Shown piece by piece: positions 1 through 6,816 of a stretch of DNA of 8,889 nt; positions within the stretch are counted from its first letter, which is position 1, and each line of letters begins with the position of its first letter. Source of the stretch: Deltaproteobacteria bacterium (GTDB lineage: Bacteria; Desulfobacterota_B; Binatia; UBA9968); NCBI GenBank assembly GCA_016193385.1, contig JACPSF010000107.1, forward strand, positions 1-8,889, read 5' to 3'. The notes beneath the pieces were generated by a model. The model made no database searches. It was not told where the DNA came from and saw only the letters and a list, made by a program, of their open reading frames with translations. A program made the translations under genes and the position numbers.

Positions 1-114
1 AAACTTCCAGTAAAAGTTATCGCTGGCCGGAAAAGTCACAGGGCGAGGAATTTCTTTCGTAATCGTTTCAAAGTCGAGACCTCCCCCGGGAAAGGCCCAA
101 GAAGCCGCCTTCAA
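1..114 (-). CDS. Possible partial reading frame running off the left edge (doubtful)
   Basis: On the minus strand a frame is open from a TTG at 114 to the window edge (38 codons), with an in-frame TAG directly upstream at 115-117. The predicted peptide includes the stretch WAFPGGGLDFETI and ends NFYWKF, a plausible protein-like composition. It has no recognisable motif and no clear ribosome binding site. The plus strand is also open here (1-120, ending in TAG), but that product is Arg/Lys-rich and looks like an antisense shadow. The minus frame could be the start of a gene extending left, a decayed gene end, or chance. I do not recognise a family. Confidence 0.2.
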   Translation of the reverse strand, partial: MKAASWAFPGGGLDFETITKEIPRPVTFPASDNFYWKF

Positions 115-165
115 CTATAGTGACGGAACTAGATAAGTTGACATCAAATCCCCTCTTGCTCTCCT

Positions 166-212
166 AAATCCCCCTCTATCCCCCTTTACCAAAGGGGGAT
201 AGAGGGGGATTT
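166..212. repeat. Perfect 22-bp inverted repeat with a 3-nt loop
   Basis: The left arm 166-187 and right arm 191-212 are exact reverse complements over 22 bases, separated by ACC at 188-190. The arms consist of C-rich (left) and G-rich (right) runs around the core CCCCCTCTATCCCCC. Looser complementarity continues outside: TCAAATCCCCTC at 144-155 can pair with the similar GAGGGGGATTTGA at 203-215. No T-tract follows immediately on either strand, so it does not look like a classical rho-independent terminator, although an RNA hairpin this strong could still stop or protect the transcript arriving from the response-regulator gene. A dispersed palindromic element (REP or MITE type) is the best reading. 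Confidence 0.8.
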
Positions 213-301
213 GAGGGAGGATAGGGGGATTATGGTAATTTTCTTTTTTCCTTCACTATACGTAAACACCGGGGACAGGGCATTTATTCCAGGCAAATCT
301 T

Positions 302-331
302 AAAAACAGGGGGGTCTTCTGTCAACTCCCC
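302..331 (-). terminator. Weak candidate terminator after the signalling operon
   Basis: On the minus strand, about 35 nt beyond the response-regulator stop codon, GGGG can pair with CCCC across a short interrupted stem (two mismatches, then two A-T pairs), and a TTTTT run follows shortly after. The stem is imperfect and the T-run is separated from it by a few bases, so this is only a candidate. The much stronger hairpin at 166-212 is an alternative transcript end. Confidence 0.2.
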
Positions 332-366
332 AAACGGGTAATCTTGTGTCCACCTATACGGGACGG

Positions 367-1026
367 CTATCCAATGACCTCTCTAACGGCGAGGACTGCC
401 GCCTCGGTACGGTTCTTGACCTGAAGTTTGCGAAAGAGTGCTTTCAGGTGCATCTTGATGGTCTCCCGCGAGAGGTTGATCATCCGGCTCATCTCTTCGT
501 TGCTCAGTCCCTCGGCGAGGAGGTGGAGGATCTTGAGTTCCTGGTCCGTAAGGTTGTATTTCTGAGCGAACTGTTTCTTTCTGTCCTCTTCAGAGAGTTT
601 GTTCTGGCCGGCCCCGCCTTTGATGGTCAGGTGCGCCAAATAAGGCGAGGTGTGGGGCTTGCCAAGGAAAGTTTGGCGTATGATCTCGAGAAAATCCTTC
701 TGGTCGGCGTCCTTGAGGATATAACCGCTCGCCCCAGCCCTTAAGGCCGAAATGATCTTTTCATCATCGTCATAGATGGAGAGCATGAGGACCTTGGTCT
801 TAGGGACGAGGCTCGAGATGAGCTTGGCCGCTTTGATCCCGTCCATTTTCGGCATCCTCACGTCGAGCAAAGCTATGTCCGGCTCTTTCTCTTGCGCTTT
901 GAGGACAGCCTCATGACCGTCTCCCGCCTCGGCAACGACTTTGAGATCTCTGGTGCCTTCCAGCAACTTCCTCAGGCTTTGGCGGAAAAGCCTCTCGTCA
1001 TCCGCGATCAGCAACCTAAGTGGCAT
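367..1026 (-). CDS. NarL/LuxR-family two-component response regulator
   Basis: Cytoplasmic DNA-binding transcription regulator of 219 aa, a usual length for NarL-type regulators. Residues 1-120 form a receiver domain: acidic pair D9/D10, phosphoacceptor D55 in LLDVRMP, conserved S83 and K105 in GYILKDA. A linker of about 35 residues leads to a LuxR-type helix-turn-helix at about 158-216, with the family hallmarks LTDQELKILHLLAEGLSNEEMS and RETIKMHLKALFRKL. The frame is open further upstream, but the ATG at 1026 is preferred because MPLRLLIADDE is the normal beginning of a receiver domain and the extra 36 residues look like antisense sequence of the kinase gene. The start overlaps the end of the kinase gene by 11 bases, so translation is probably coupled and the kinase is the likely partner. 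Target genes are unknown; autoregulation of the operon is possible but not shown. Confidence 0.95.
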   Translation of the reverse strand: MPLRLLIADDERLFRQSLRKLLEGTRDLKVVAEAGDGHEAVLKAQEKEPDIALLDVRMPKMDGIKAAKLISSLVPKTKVLMLSIYDDDEKIISALRAGASGYILKDADQKDFLEIIRQTFLGKPHTSPYLAHLTIKGGAGQNKLSEEDRKKQFAQKYNLTDQELKILHLLAEGLSNEEMSRMINLSRETIKMHLKALFRKLQVKNRTEAAVLAVREVIG

Positions 1027-2848
1027 AGGCCCTCGATGCCCCGCCGGTATTGAGCGGCAAGAGCACGGATACCGCAAAGCCTCCGGCGCCTCGGCTTTCG
1101 GCCCATATTTTCCCGCCGTGAGCCTCGGCGACAAGCTTGCAATAGGGAAGGCCTAGCCCCGTGCCGGTGTCTATCCTGCCCTGGTCCCGCGAGTAAAACA
1201 GGTCGAAGATCTTGGAAAGATCCTGCTCAGTGAGGCCCGCTCCTTCGTCTTCTACTCGCAGCAGCACCTGGGGCGCAATTTTTACACCGTCTTCCCGCAG
1301 CGAAGCAGAAACAGTGATCTGCCCGTTCTCGGATGAAAATTTAATAGCGTTGCTGAGAAGATTGATGAGCAGGCGGGTCAGCCTCCTCTTATCGGCAACC
1401 AGGGAAATATTGGGCGGGCCCAAACGGCTGACGACCTTGATCCCTTTCTCATCGAGCTCCGGTGCCAGGATTCGCAGGCACGTTTGGATCGGCTCGTCGA
1501 TGGGAAAAGGGCTGAGCGACAGGGGAAGCTCGCCGAAATCGGAGCGATAGAGATCGAGCATCTCGTTGACCATGCCGATCACCAGATCGCTGGCGCTCAA
1601 AAGCTCCTGCACGAGCCGCCTCCTCTGCTCCACGGTGGTCTCGGCGCGGGTCTGTTCCAGGCGCTCGAGCGTCTTTTTAATGCCGAGAAGCGGATTTTTG
1701 AGATCATGCGCGACCATGTGGGCCATGGCCGCTCTCTTCTTTTCAGTTTCCGCCAGCTCTTTACCCCGCTCGACGAATTTCCTTTCCAGCTCCAAGCGGT
1801 AGCCTTCCGCCTCCGCCTTGGATCGACGGAGCTCTTCCAGCATGCGGTTGAAGGAGGCTGCCAAGGTGCCGATTTCATCCTGTGACTTCGGCCTCACCTC
1901 GGTGGCATAGTTCCCTGCGGCAACCTGTTCGGTTCCCCGGGCGAGCTCTTTTAAAGGCCGAGTGAATCGCCTGCTCAAAATCCAGGAAATCATAAAGGCC
2001 AGGGCGATGCCCAAAAGGGCGACGAAAAAGAGAGTCACGCGGAGCGCGGTAATTGCGGTCCTCAGCTCCAGGGTCGGAAAAAAGAGAGCGAGAACTCCTT
2101 CCGTTCCACGGTCCGTTTCTAACGGCAGGCGAATCTCCAGCGATGGCGCCGGGCCGTCTCGATGCCATTGGGCGGCTCCGCTTTGAATACCTTCCGATGG
2201 CGCAAGGGTTTTGTGCTCGACCGCTGGCTCGACTTGGGTCGCGTTATACTGGCGGTCGCCGATGGTGATGACGATCCTGCTCCCGGATAACCTTTCCAGC
2301 TTGTGGATAAAATCGCGGTTGAGCGCGTAGCCGACGCTCACCACACCCACGACCCCTTCTCCCTCGACGGTCTCGGAGGCGCGAAGATAGGCTTTGCCGT
2401 CGCGCGCTTCGACTCCGTAAGCGGCAAAATCGCGCACCCCATGGAGGAGATCTTGCACGTCGCTAGCCAGATTCGGGCGGTCCCCGTAACGGGACGGGTC
2501 GTGGACGCGCAAGAAGATATTACCCTCCGGCTCAAGGATTTCGATGAAGTCCACCTCGATGGAGCCGACCACGGGCAGGAGCTGTTGAAAGAGGCCGTCG
2601 CGGTCGTCTTGCTCGAGGGCTTTTTTCACTCCCGGCATCTCGGCGATCCAGTGGACGAGCCCCGTTGCCGTTTCCCGCTTTTCGCCCAGCAAGAGCTTGA
2701 CCTGCTCTGTGTGGGCACTCGACTTTTCTACGAAGAGCACTTCAAGGAGCGAAGACAGGGTTTTGGAGGTCCAGAGGATGGCAAGCCCCATGGGCAGAAA
2801 AATGATGAGCAAAGAGGAGAGAAGAAGTTTATGAAGCAGACTTCTCAT
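1016..2848 (-). CDS. Membrane sensor histidine kinase with Cache-like sensor and HAMP domain
   Basis: Autophosphorylating sensor kinase of 610 aa in the inner membrane. Membrane segment 1 lies at about 8-26, an extracytoplasmic sensor region at about 31-265 (Cache-like, containing EPEGNIFLRVHD at 106-117), and membrane segment 2 at about 270-291. A HAMP domain (about 292-343) and a charged coiled coil (about 336-375) follow. The HisKA helix carries H381 in AHDLKNP; the ATPase domain has the N-box N496/N500, DEGAG at 534-538 and TGTGLGL at 561-567. All catalytic motifs look intact. The ATG at 2848 overlaps the preceding stop as ATGA; there is no good ribosome binding site, so coupling to the binding-protein gene is likely. 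A start 19 codons earlier is possible but would add a charged, non-membrane lead. HisKA rather than HisKA_3 chemistry paired with a NarL-type regulator is less common but known, as in FixL/FixJ. The ligand is unknown. Confidence 0.95.
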   Translation of the reverse strand: MRSLLHKLLLSSLLIIFLPMGLAILWTSKTLSSLLEVLFVEKSSAHTEQVKLLLGEKRETATGLVHWIAEMPGVKKALEQDDRDGLFQQLLPVVGSIEVDFIEILEPEGNIFLRVHDPSRYGDRPNLASDVQDLLHGVRDFAAYGVEARDGKAYLRASETVEGEGVVGVVSVGYALNRDFIHKLERLSGSRIVITIGDRQYNATQVEPAVEHKTLAPSEGIQSGAAQWHRDGPAPSLEIRLPLETDRGTEGVLALFFPTLELRTAITALRVTLFFVALLGIALAFMISWILSRRFTRPLKELARGTEQVAAGNYATEVRPKSQDEIGTLAASFNRMLEELRRSKAEAEGYRLELERKFVERGKELAETEKKRAAMAHMVAHDLKNPLLGIKKTLERLEQTRAETTVEQRRRLVQELLSASDLVIGMVNEMLDLYRSDFGELPLSLSPFPIDEPIQTCLRILAPELDEKGIKVVSRLGPPNISLVADKRRLTRLLINLLSNAIKFSSENGQITVSASLREDGVKIAPQVLLRVEDEGAGLTEQDLSKIFDLFYSRDQGRIDTGTGLGLPYCKLVAEAHGGKIWAESRGAGGFAVSVLLPLNTGGASRAYAT

Positions 2849-3651
2849 CGCCCGCTTTTCGAGTCGCCGGCCTGATTGGCGAACTTGGCAAAGCCCGCCA
2901 TCCACTTTTGCGCCGCTTCCTTCGGGGCGCCCTTGAGGATCAAAAGCTGCGGCCGTGTAAAAGGATACAGGCCGTCATGAATGGTTTGCGGTGTGGGCAA
3001 CCTCCCGTCGACTTGAAGGACTTTGACACCCTGAAGCTGGGCTTCTTCCAGGCGAACGATACCGTACCCCAGGGCACCCTCGACTCTTTTTATGGTCCTT
3101 AAGATTTTCTCCTTGCTGGCCCGGATCGTGAATGCTTTCTCTCTACCGTCGAAGCCCAGACCAAAGAGACGCTCTAAAAAGTTCATCCTCAGAGCGGAAC
3201 CCGTCTCCCGCGTTAGGGCCACGACACCTTTGTCTTCACCCCCGACTTCACGCCAGTTGGCAATCTTTCCGAGATAGATTCCGCGGAGCTGTTCCAAAGT
3301 CAAACCGAGAGCCAAGTTGCCCGGATAAGTGAGAAAAATGATGGCATCATGGCCCAAAGATTGGGTTCGGAATTCGGCCTGCTCGGCGGGGTCGAGATTG
3401 CGGGTGACGAGCCCTCCGTCTATCTGTCCGAGCCTGACGGCACGGACGGCGTAGTTGGAGCCCCCGCCGCGAATTTCGATTTCAGTGGCCGGATGCTCCT
3501 TTCGGTATTGGGCCGTAAAGCGTTCCGCTAATGGGATAAGAGACGGGGCCCCCGCGATGATGATTTTATCGCCGCTATCTTCGGCTTGAACCGGGCGTGC
3601 GGCTGTGAATGCGAAAAAGATGAAGAGAACGGCTAACAGAGCTCCGGCCAT
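2845..3651 (-). CDS. PstS-like periplasmic substrate-binding protein
   Basis: Exported solute-binding protein of 268 aa, PBP-like/PstS superfamily. A signal peptide is clear: hydrophobic ALLAVLFIFFAFTAA, then a probable cleavage after VQA23. Family motifs appear in order: APSLIPLA (35-42), GGGSNYAVRAVRLGQID (62-78), HDAIIFLTYPGN (101-112), LTLEQLRGIYLGKIANWREVGG (117-138), RETGSALRMNF (148-158), GALGYGI (192-198) and YPFTRP (229-234). In phosphate-binding PstS the RxxGSGT loop contacts the anion; here it reads RETGSAL, so R148 and S152 are kept but the following Gly-Thr is Ala-Leu. The ligand may therefore be phosphate, another oxyanion, or something else. No signal-peptidase-II lipobox is seen. 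No pstC, pstA or pstB is adjacent; instead the gene overlaps a sensor kinase by 4 bases, so a role as a ligand-presenting co-sensor is inferred. A sigma-70-like promoter precedes it. Confidence 0.9.
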   Translation of the reverse strand: MAGALLAVLFIFFAFTAARPVQAEDSGDKIIIAGAPSLIPLAERFTAQYRKEHPATEIEIRGGGSNYAVRAVRLGQIDGGLVTRNLDPAEQAEFRTQSLGHDAIIFLTYPGNLALGLTLEQLRGIYLGKIANWREVGGEDKGVVALTRETGSALRMNFLERLFGLGFDGREKAFTIRASKEKILRTIKRVEGALGYGIVRLEEAQLQGVKVLQVDGRLPTPQTIHDGLYPFTRPQLLILKGAPKEAAQKWMAGFAKFANQAGDSKSGR

Positions 3652-3679
3652 AGAGTTTAACCCCGGGCGCGCACAGAGC

Positions 3680-3709
3680 CTAATATGGCATCCGGCCCGA
3701 AAGTGTCAA
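3680..3709 (-). promoter_or_regulatory. Sigma-70-type promoter for the binding-protein/kinase/regulator operon
   Basis: On the minus strand a perfect -35 box TTGACA (3704-3709) is followed by an AT-rich -10 region, ATATTAG (3680-3686). The hexamer TATTAG gives an 18-nt spacer and CATATT a 16-nt one; each matches four of six consensus bases. Transcription would begin about 20-25 nt before the ATG at 3651, leaving a short leader with a CGGGG purine stretch as a modest ribosome binding site. The -35 box overlaps the stop codon of the upstream acylase gene, so the signalling operon could be expressed independently of it. Confidence 0.6.
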
Positions 3710-6180
3710 GACGCGGGTTTGTGGGGAACGAAAGTCATGTGCGGCCACTCCCGCATCTCTTCTTCGCGGTAGAACAGCCGCAGGTAATCTCCGCGTCGCC
3801 ATAATTCCGTCTGGTCTCCGTAATGAAGTGAGGAAAAGTGTCCGGATTGTCCCGCGGGAAGGATGAACTGGCAGTTTTCCCACTCCCCGACCGGAAGGAT
3901 CATCCTCAACGAAGGCCCTACGATATGCGAAAAAGGATCGGAGTAACGGTAGAAGCCCATGTTGATCGTTACCCCGTCGCCCGCGGCGGGAAACGGGCCG
4001 AGAGAAAAGATGCGGCCAAGGATTTTGCTTCGGCTAAAGGGGTGGGTGAGCGTTAGCGCATGGAGCTTGCCCCAGCCCCATTGTTCCATGTCTCGGCCTA
4101 GCCGGCGAGTGAGCTCGGCGCAAGCCTCACGCAGGCACCGCCGCAACAAGGTCTGCCGCGGCAGAGTTTCGAACCACGCCGATTGAGAATCGCTCAAAAT
4201 CTTTGCCAGCGGTTGCAGCGGCTGATTCATGATCTCCAAATAGGCCAGAGTGAGCTCTTCCCCCAGGTCCGGGACAAGGAGATTGCGCGCCAGACGCAGA
4301 TGAAAAACATGGAACAACGTTGCCTCGACGCTCCCTGCTGAGCAAGAGCCATCCCAGCGGAGAAGCTTTCCCGCCGCTTCCCGAAGGGAGGGATCTTCGC
4401 GGGAGGTCGCTTCCAGGTCGGTTCTGAGGCGGTCAATGATTTCCCTGGCGTGCAGGGAGACGACGTCTTGCTGGATCTTCGCCATGTCCTCTCTCGTGAG
4501 GTGGGGTTTTTTCTCTAAAAGGCTCTTGATGCGTCGGATTCGATAGGGAGGCTCAAAGAGATCTGAGAGATAGTGGGGATAACCGGGCCCGGCAACGCGG
4601 TTGTTGGCCGTGGCGATGACACCTTCGGGTGGGTTAAAGAGACGGGGAAGTTCGCTGAAGGGAACATAGCCCTTCCAGTCGAATTCTCCGCTCCAGCCAG
4701 GGAGGGGAAAAAAGGAGTGGGGTCGCGGCCGCCGGGGAATTTTCCCCGCGAGACAGTAGCCGATATTTCCTCGCGTGTCGGCGTAAACATAATTGAGCGT
4801 GGGGGCCACCTGGTGGGAGAGACTCTGAAGGAACTCCTCCCAGTGTCTTGCCCGGTTGAGGCCGTAGACGACGCGGAACTCCTCGCTCGGTTCGTGGGCG
4901 CTCCATCGGAGGGCTAGGACCTCACCATTTGAGAGGCCCGTCAGGAAATCGCTGATGACCGGTCCGTGGCGCGTCCAGCGAATGATTTTCTTGACCTCTC
5001 TCCCGCGGCGGATGCGGATCCTTTCTTCGGCGCAATCCATCCTTAACCATTCGTTCCCGGCGAGGTAGAGGTCGGGCTCCGATGGATGAATCTTCTCCCG
5101 GAAAAGATCCGCATCGTCGCACAGCCCCGCCGTAACCCCCCAAGCGATATGGCGGTTGTGACCGAGATGGACACATGGAGATCCGGGAATGGAGCCACCC
5201 CAGACCTCGAAATCGTCCGTGGTTTTCTCCGCCTTGGAGCATTGAAGATGCACCAGGTACCAGATGCATGGAAGCGTCAGCCGCAGATGGGGGTCATTGC
5301 AGAGTATCGGCTTTCCGGTGGCGGAGCGCTCGGGCCCGACAACCCAGTTGTTGCTCCCTTGCCCTCCCCCCGACCAACCCTGCGCGCGAAAAGTACCGTT
5401 GATAAACCCCAGCAGTTCCTGGGCTGCGTCGAAAGCGGGCCGGGTAATCGAGGGTTCGTACTCGGGGTAGGTTGGAAACAGCGATTGCAGTTTGGCCGGT
5501 TGGCCCTTGAGTTTTTCTCCGATCGCGCTGAGCGTCATGCGGGTCAGGAAAGAGGTGGAGAGAAAAAAGGCGAACCCCTTACCGATGGTCAGGCTATCTT
5601 CGGCCTGCCACGGCTCGGGGTCATAGCGGAGGAGGCGGAATTCTACGGGAAGCTGTTTGAGGTGGCTTGCGATATAACGGTTGACGCCTTCACTGTAGGC
5701 GGTCAGCTTCTGAACATGCTCTTCCGGTAGAAGCCGCAACGACGCGGATGCAGCCCTGCGAAGCCCCATGAGCCGGGTAAAGTGATCAAGATCGGCGATA
5801 CTCATGTTGCGAAAATGGGCCGAGAGCTCCTTCCAAGGGATTCGGCTCGCGCCAAAGAGCTCAGCCAGCCGGCCACTGAGCGAGCGGCGGCTCACCTCCA
5901 TCTGCCAGAGCCTTTCCTGGGCATGGACATAGCCCTGGGCCATGAAAAGATCCCGTTCACTGGCGGCAAAGATATGGGGGACGGCGTGCGGGCCCCAGAG
6001 AACTTTAACGGTGCTCTCCAGGCCGGGGATCGGGATCTCTCCCTCTGTTTGTGGTCTAGCTTGTCGGCTCCAACGGTGGAGAAGAGGCCGCAGGAGGAAG
6101 GAAATCAAACTCGAGACCGACAAATTGAGATTGACTCCTCCGGCGCTTTTGGAAGAGGTCGTCTGGCCGGCTGAGATCAA
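3706..6180 (-). CDS. Penicillin acylase family (Ntn-hydrolase) amidohydrolase
   Basis: Amidase of up to 824 aa in the penicillin G acylase/acyl-homoserine-lactone acylase/cephalosporin acylase superfamily. The precursor normally cuts itself to give alpha and beta chains, exposing an N-terminal serine; here the site is G275|S276 in GGGQGSNNW. Further marks are NDPHL (295-299), GHNRHIAWG (340-348), NYVYADTRGNIGY (463-475), TANNR (524-528, probable oxyanion asparagine), WGWGKLHALT (701-710), GDGVTIN (734-740) and PAGQSGHFSSLHYGDQ (775-790). The catalytic set looks complete and the length is normal. The start is uncertain: TTG at 6180 lacks a ribosome binding site, while TTG at 6123 has GGAGGAG 11 nt upstream. 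Only a short hydrophobic stretch (about 25-34) is present, so export is not assured. It follows the GST gene by 18 nt, suggesting co-transcription. The substrate cannot be read from the sequence; a beta-lactam, a homoserine lactone or another amide are all possible. Confidence 0.93.
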   Translation of the reverse strand: MISAGQTTSSKSAGGVNLNLSVSSLISFLLRPLLHRWSRQARPQTEGEIPIPGLESTVKVLWGPHAVPHIFAASERDLFMAQGYVHAQERLWQMEVSRRSLSGRLAELFGASRIPWKELSAHFRNMSIADLDHFTRLMGLRRAASASLRLLPEEHVQKLTAYSEGVNRYIASHLKQLPVEFRLLRYDPEPWQAEDSLTIGKGFAFFLSTSFLTRMTLSAIGEKLKGQPAKLQSLFPTYPEYEPSITRPAFDAAQELLGFINGTFRAQGWSGGGQGSNNWVVGPERSATGKPILCNDPHLRLTLPCIWYLVHLQCSKAEKTTDDFEVWGGSIPGSPCVHLGHNRHIAWGVTAGLCDDADLFREKIHPSEPDLYLAGNEWLRMDCAEERIRIRRGREVKKIIRWTRHGPVISDFLTGLSNGEVLALRWSAHEPSEEFRVVYGLNRARHWEEFLQSLSHQVAPTLNYVYADTRGNIGYCLAGKIPRRPRPHSFFPLPGWSGEFDWKGYVPFSELPRLFNPPEGVIATANNRVAGPGYPHYLSDLFEPPYRIRRIKSLLEKKPHLTREDMAKIQQDVVSLHAREIIDRLRTDLEATSREDPSLREAAGKLLRWDGSCSAGSVEATLFHVFHLRLARNLLVPDLGEELTLAYLEIMNQPLQPLAKILSDSQSAWFETLPRQTLLRRCLREACAELTRRLGRDMEQWGWGKLHALTLTHPFSRSKILGRIFSLGPFPAAGDGVTINMGFYRYSDPFSHIVGPSLRMILPVGEWENCQFILPAGQSGHFSSLHYGDQTELWRRGDYLRLFYREEEMREWPHMTFVPHKPAS
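6135..6141 (-). promoter_or_regulatory. Shine-Dalgarno candidate favouring a later acylase start
   Basis: GGAGGAG on the minus strand lies 11 nt upstream of an in-frame TTG at 6121-6123. It is the only strong ribosome binding site near the acylase N terminus, although the spacing is on the long side. If used, the protein would be 805 aa and begin MSVSSLISFLL. Confidence 0.4.
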
Positions 6181-6198
6181 AGGCGGCGCTTGAGGGTG

Positions 6199-6816
6199 CT
6201 ACATAATGGCCCGCACCGAGGGCCGTTGCTTCATTCGCTCGAGCCATTTTCCCAGGCGCGGCAGGGAGGGATCCGGCAGGACCCCAAAGCCCTCCAGTCG
6301 CAGGAAGCGCGGCGCGAGGTCGGCATCTAGGATAGAAAACTCGCCCGCGAGATACGGCTGATCCCCGATCTCACGCTCAAGTCGCTGGAGCTGGTTTCTA
6401 AGCTCGCGCTTTGCCCCCTCGAGGGTCTCCTGGTTTCTTTCCTTCTCCGCTTTCGTCAGCTCCAGGCGGATTTTCTGATAGGCGGAATCGAGGTGGTTCA
6501 GTCCGTAATCGATGAGGATACGGATTCTGGCTCTCTTGGCGGGGTCCTTGGGCAGAAGCGGCGGCTCGGGGTATTTATCTTCGAGGTACTCATTGATGAT
6601 GCAAGATTCGTACAGAACCGTTTCCCCGTCGATGATCACCGGCACTTTGCCGTAAGGGTTGAGTTTGAGAAAGTCAGCCTTTTTCTGCTCGCCTCCCCTC
6701 AGGTCGACCGGGACGGTTTCGTAGGGAAGCTTTTTCTCTTCCAGGACCACCTTCACTCGCTGGCAATTGGGAGAAGCTTTAAAATCGTAGAGTTTGATTC
6801 GTTTCTCGGCGCTCAT
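6199..6816 (-). CDS. Glutathione S-transferase-like protein
   Basis: Cytosolic GST-fold protein of 205 aa, the usual length. The N-terminal thioredoxin-like domain (about 6-82) begins IKLYDFKASPNCQRV, with S15 in SPNC at the catalytic/redox position, the cis-proline P59 in GKVPVI and the glutathione-binding pair E70-S71 in LYESCIINEYL. A helical C-terminal domain follows (about 90-200), including YLAGEFSILDADLAPRFLRLEGFG with the conserved N-capping Ser and Asp. It may conjugate or reduce electrophiles with glutathione, or act as an SspA-like regulatory GST; sequence alone does not decide. The ATG at 6816 is chosen because AAGGAGG (6823-6829) lies 6 nt upstream and the family begins here; the frame is open to 6918, but that part is Arg-rich and not GST-like. 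A weak promoter (TTGCCT, 17 nt, TAAAGA) lies just upstream. The acylase gene follows in the same frame after the TAG stop. Confidence 0.93.
   Translation of the reverse strand: MSAEKRIKLYDFKASPNCQRVKVVLEEKKLPYETVPVDLRGGEQKKADFLKLNPYGKVPVIIDGETVLYESCIINEYLEDKYPEPPLLPKDPAKRARIRILIDYGLNHLDSAYQKIRLELTKAEKERNQETLEGAKRELRNQLQRLEREIGDQPYLAGEFSILDADLAPRFLRLEGFGVLPDPSLPRLGKWLERMKQRPSVRAIM

Larger units (their letters stand above)
115..366. other. Non-coding region downstream of the response-regulator gene
   Basis: No supportable gene lies here. The stretch holds a long perfect inverted repeat (166-212), G-rich direct repeats of GGGGGAT just after it, a T-rich run (239-250), and a segment around 270-282 containing GGGGACAGG. 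That last motif resembles the repetitive palindromes often linked with Y1 (RAYT) transposases, but no partner arm or transposase is present. A TTGACA at 138-143 has no matching -10 box and no gene to drive. Confidence 0.6.

Noticed and set aside
138..170. TTGACA on the plus strand as a promoter
   Set aside because: No -10 box at suitable spacing and no plus-strand gene downstream; the sequence runs into the inverted repeat.
346..744. Plus-strand open frame of 132 codons at the end of the response-regulator gene
   Set aside because: It mirrors the regulator's DNA-binding domain in antisense and matches no family.
1027..1134. N-terminal extension of the response regulator
   Set aside because: The added residues come from antisense-phase kinase sequence and precede the standard receiver-domain beginning at MPLRLLIADDE.
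2303..2875. Plus-strand open frame of 190 codons
   Set aside because: It lies wholly antisense to the kinase sensor region, with no ribosome binding site logic or recognisable motif.
5086..5730. Plus-strand open frame of 214 codons
   Set aside because: Antisense to the conserved acylase sequence around the catalytic serine; a shadow of biased codon use.
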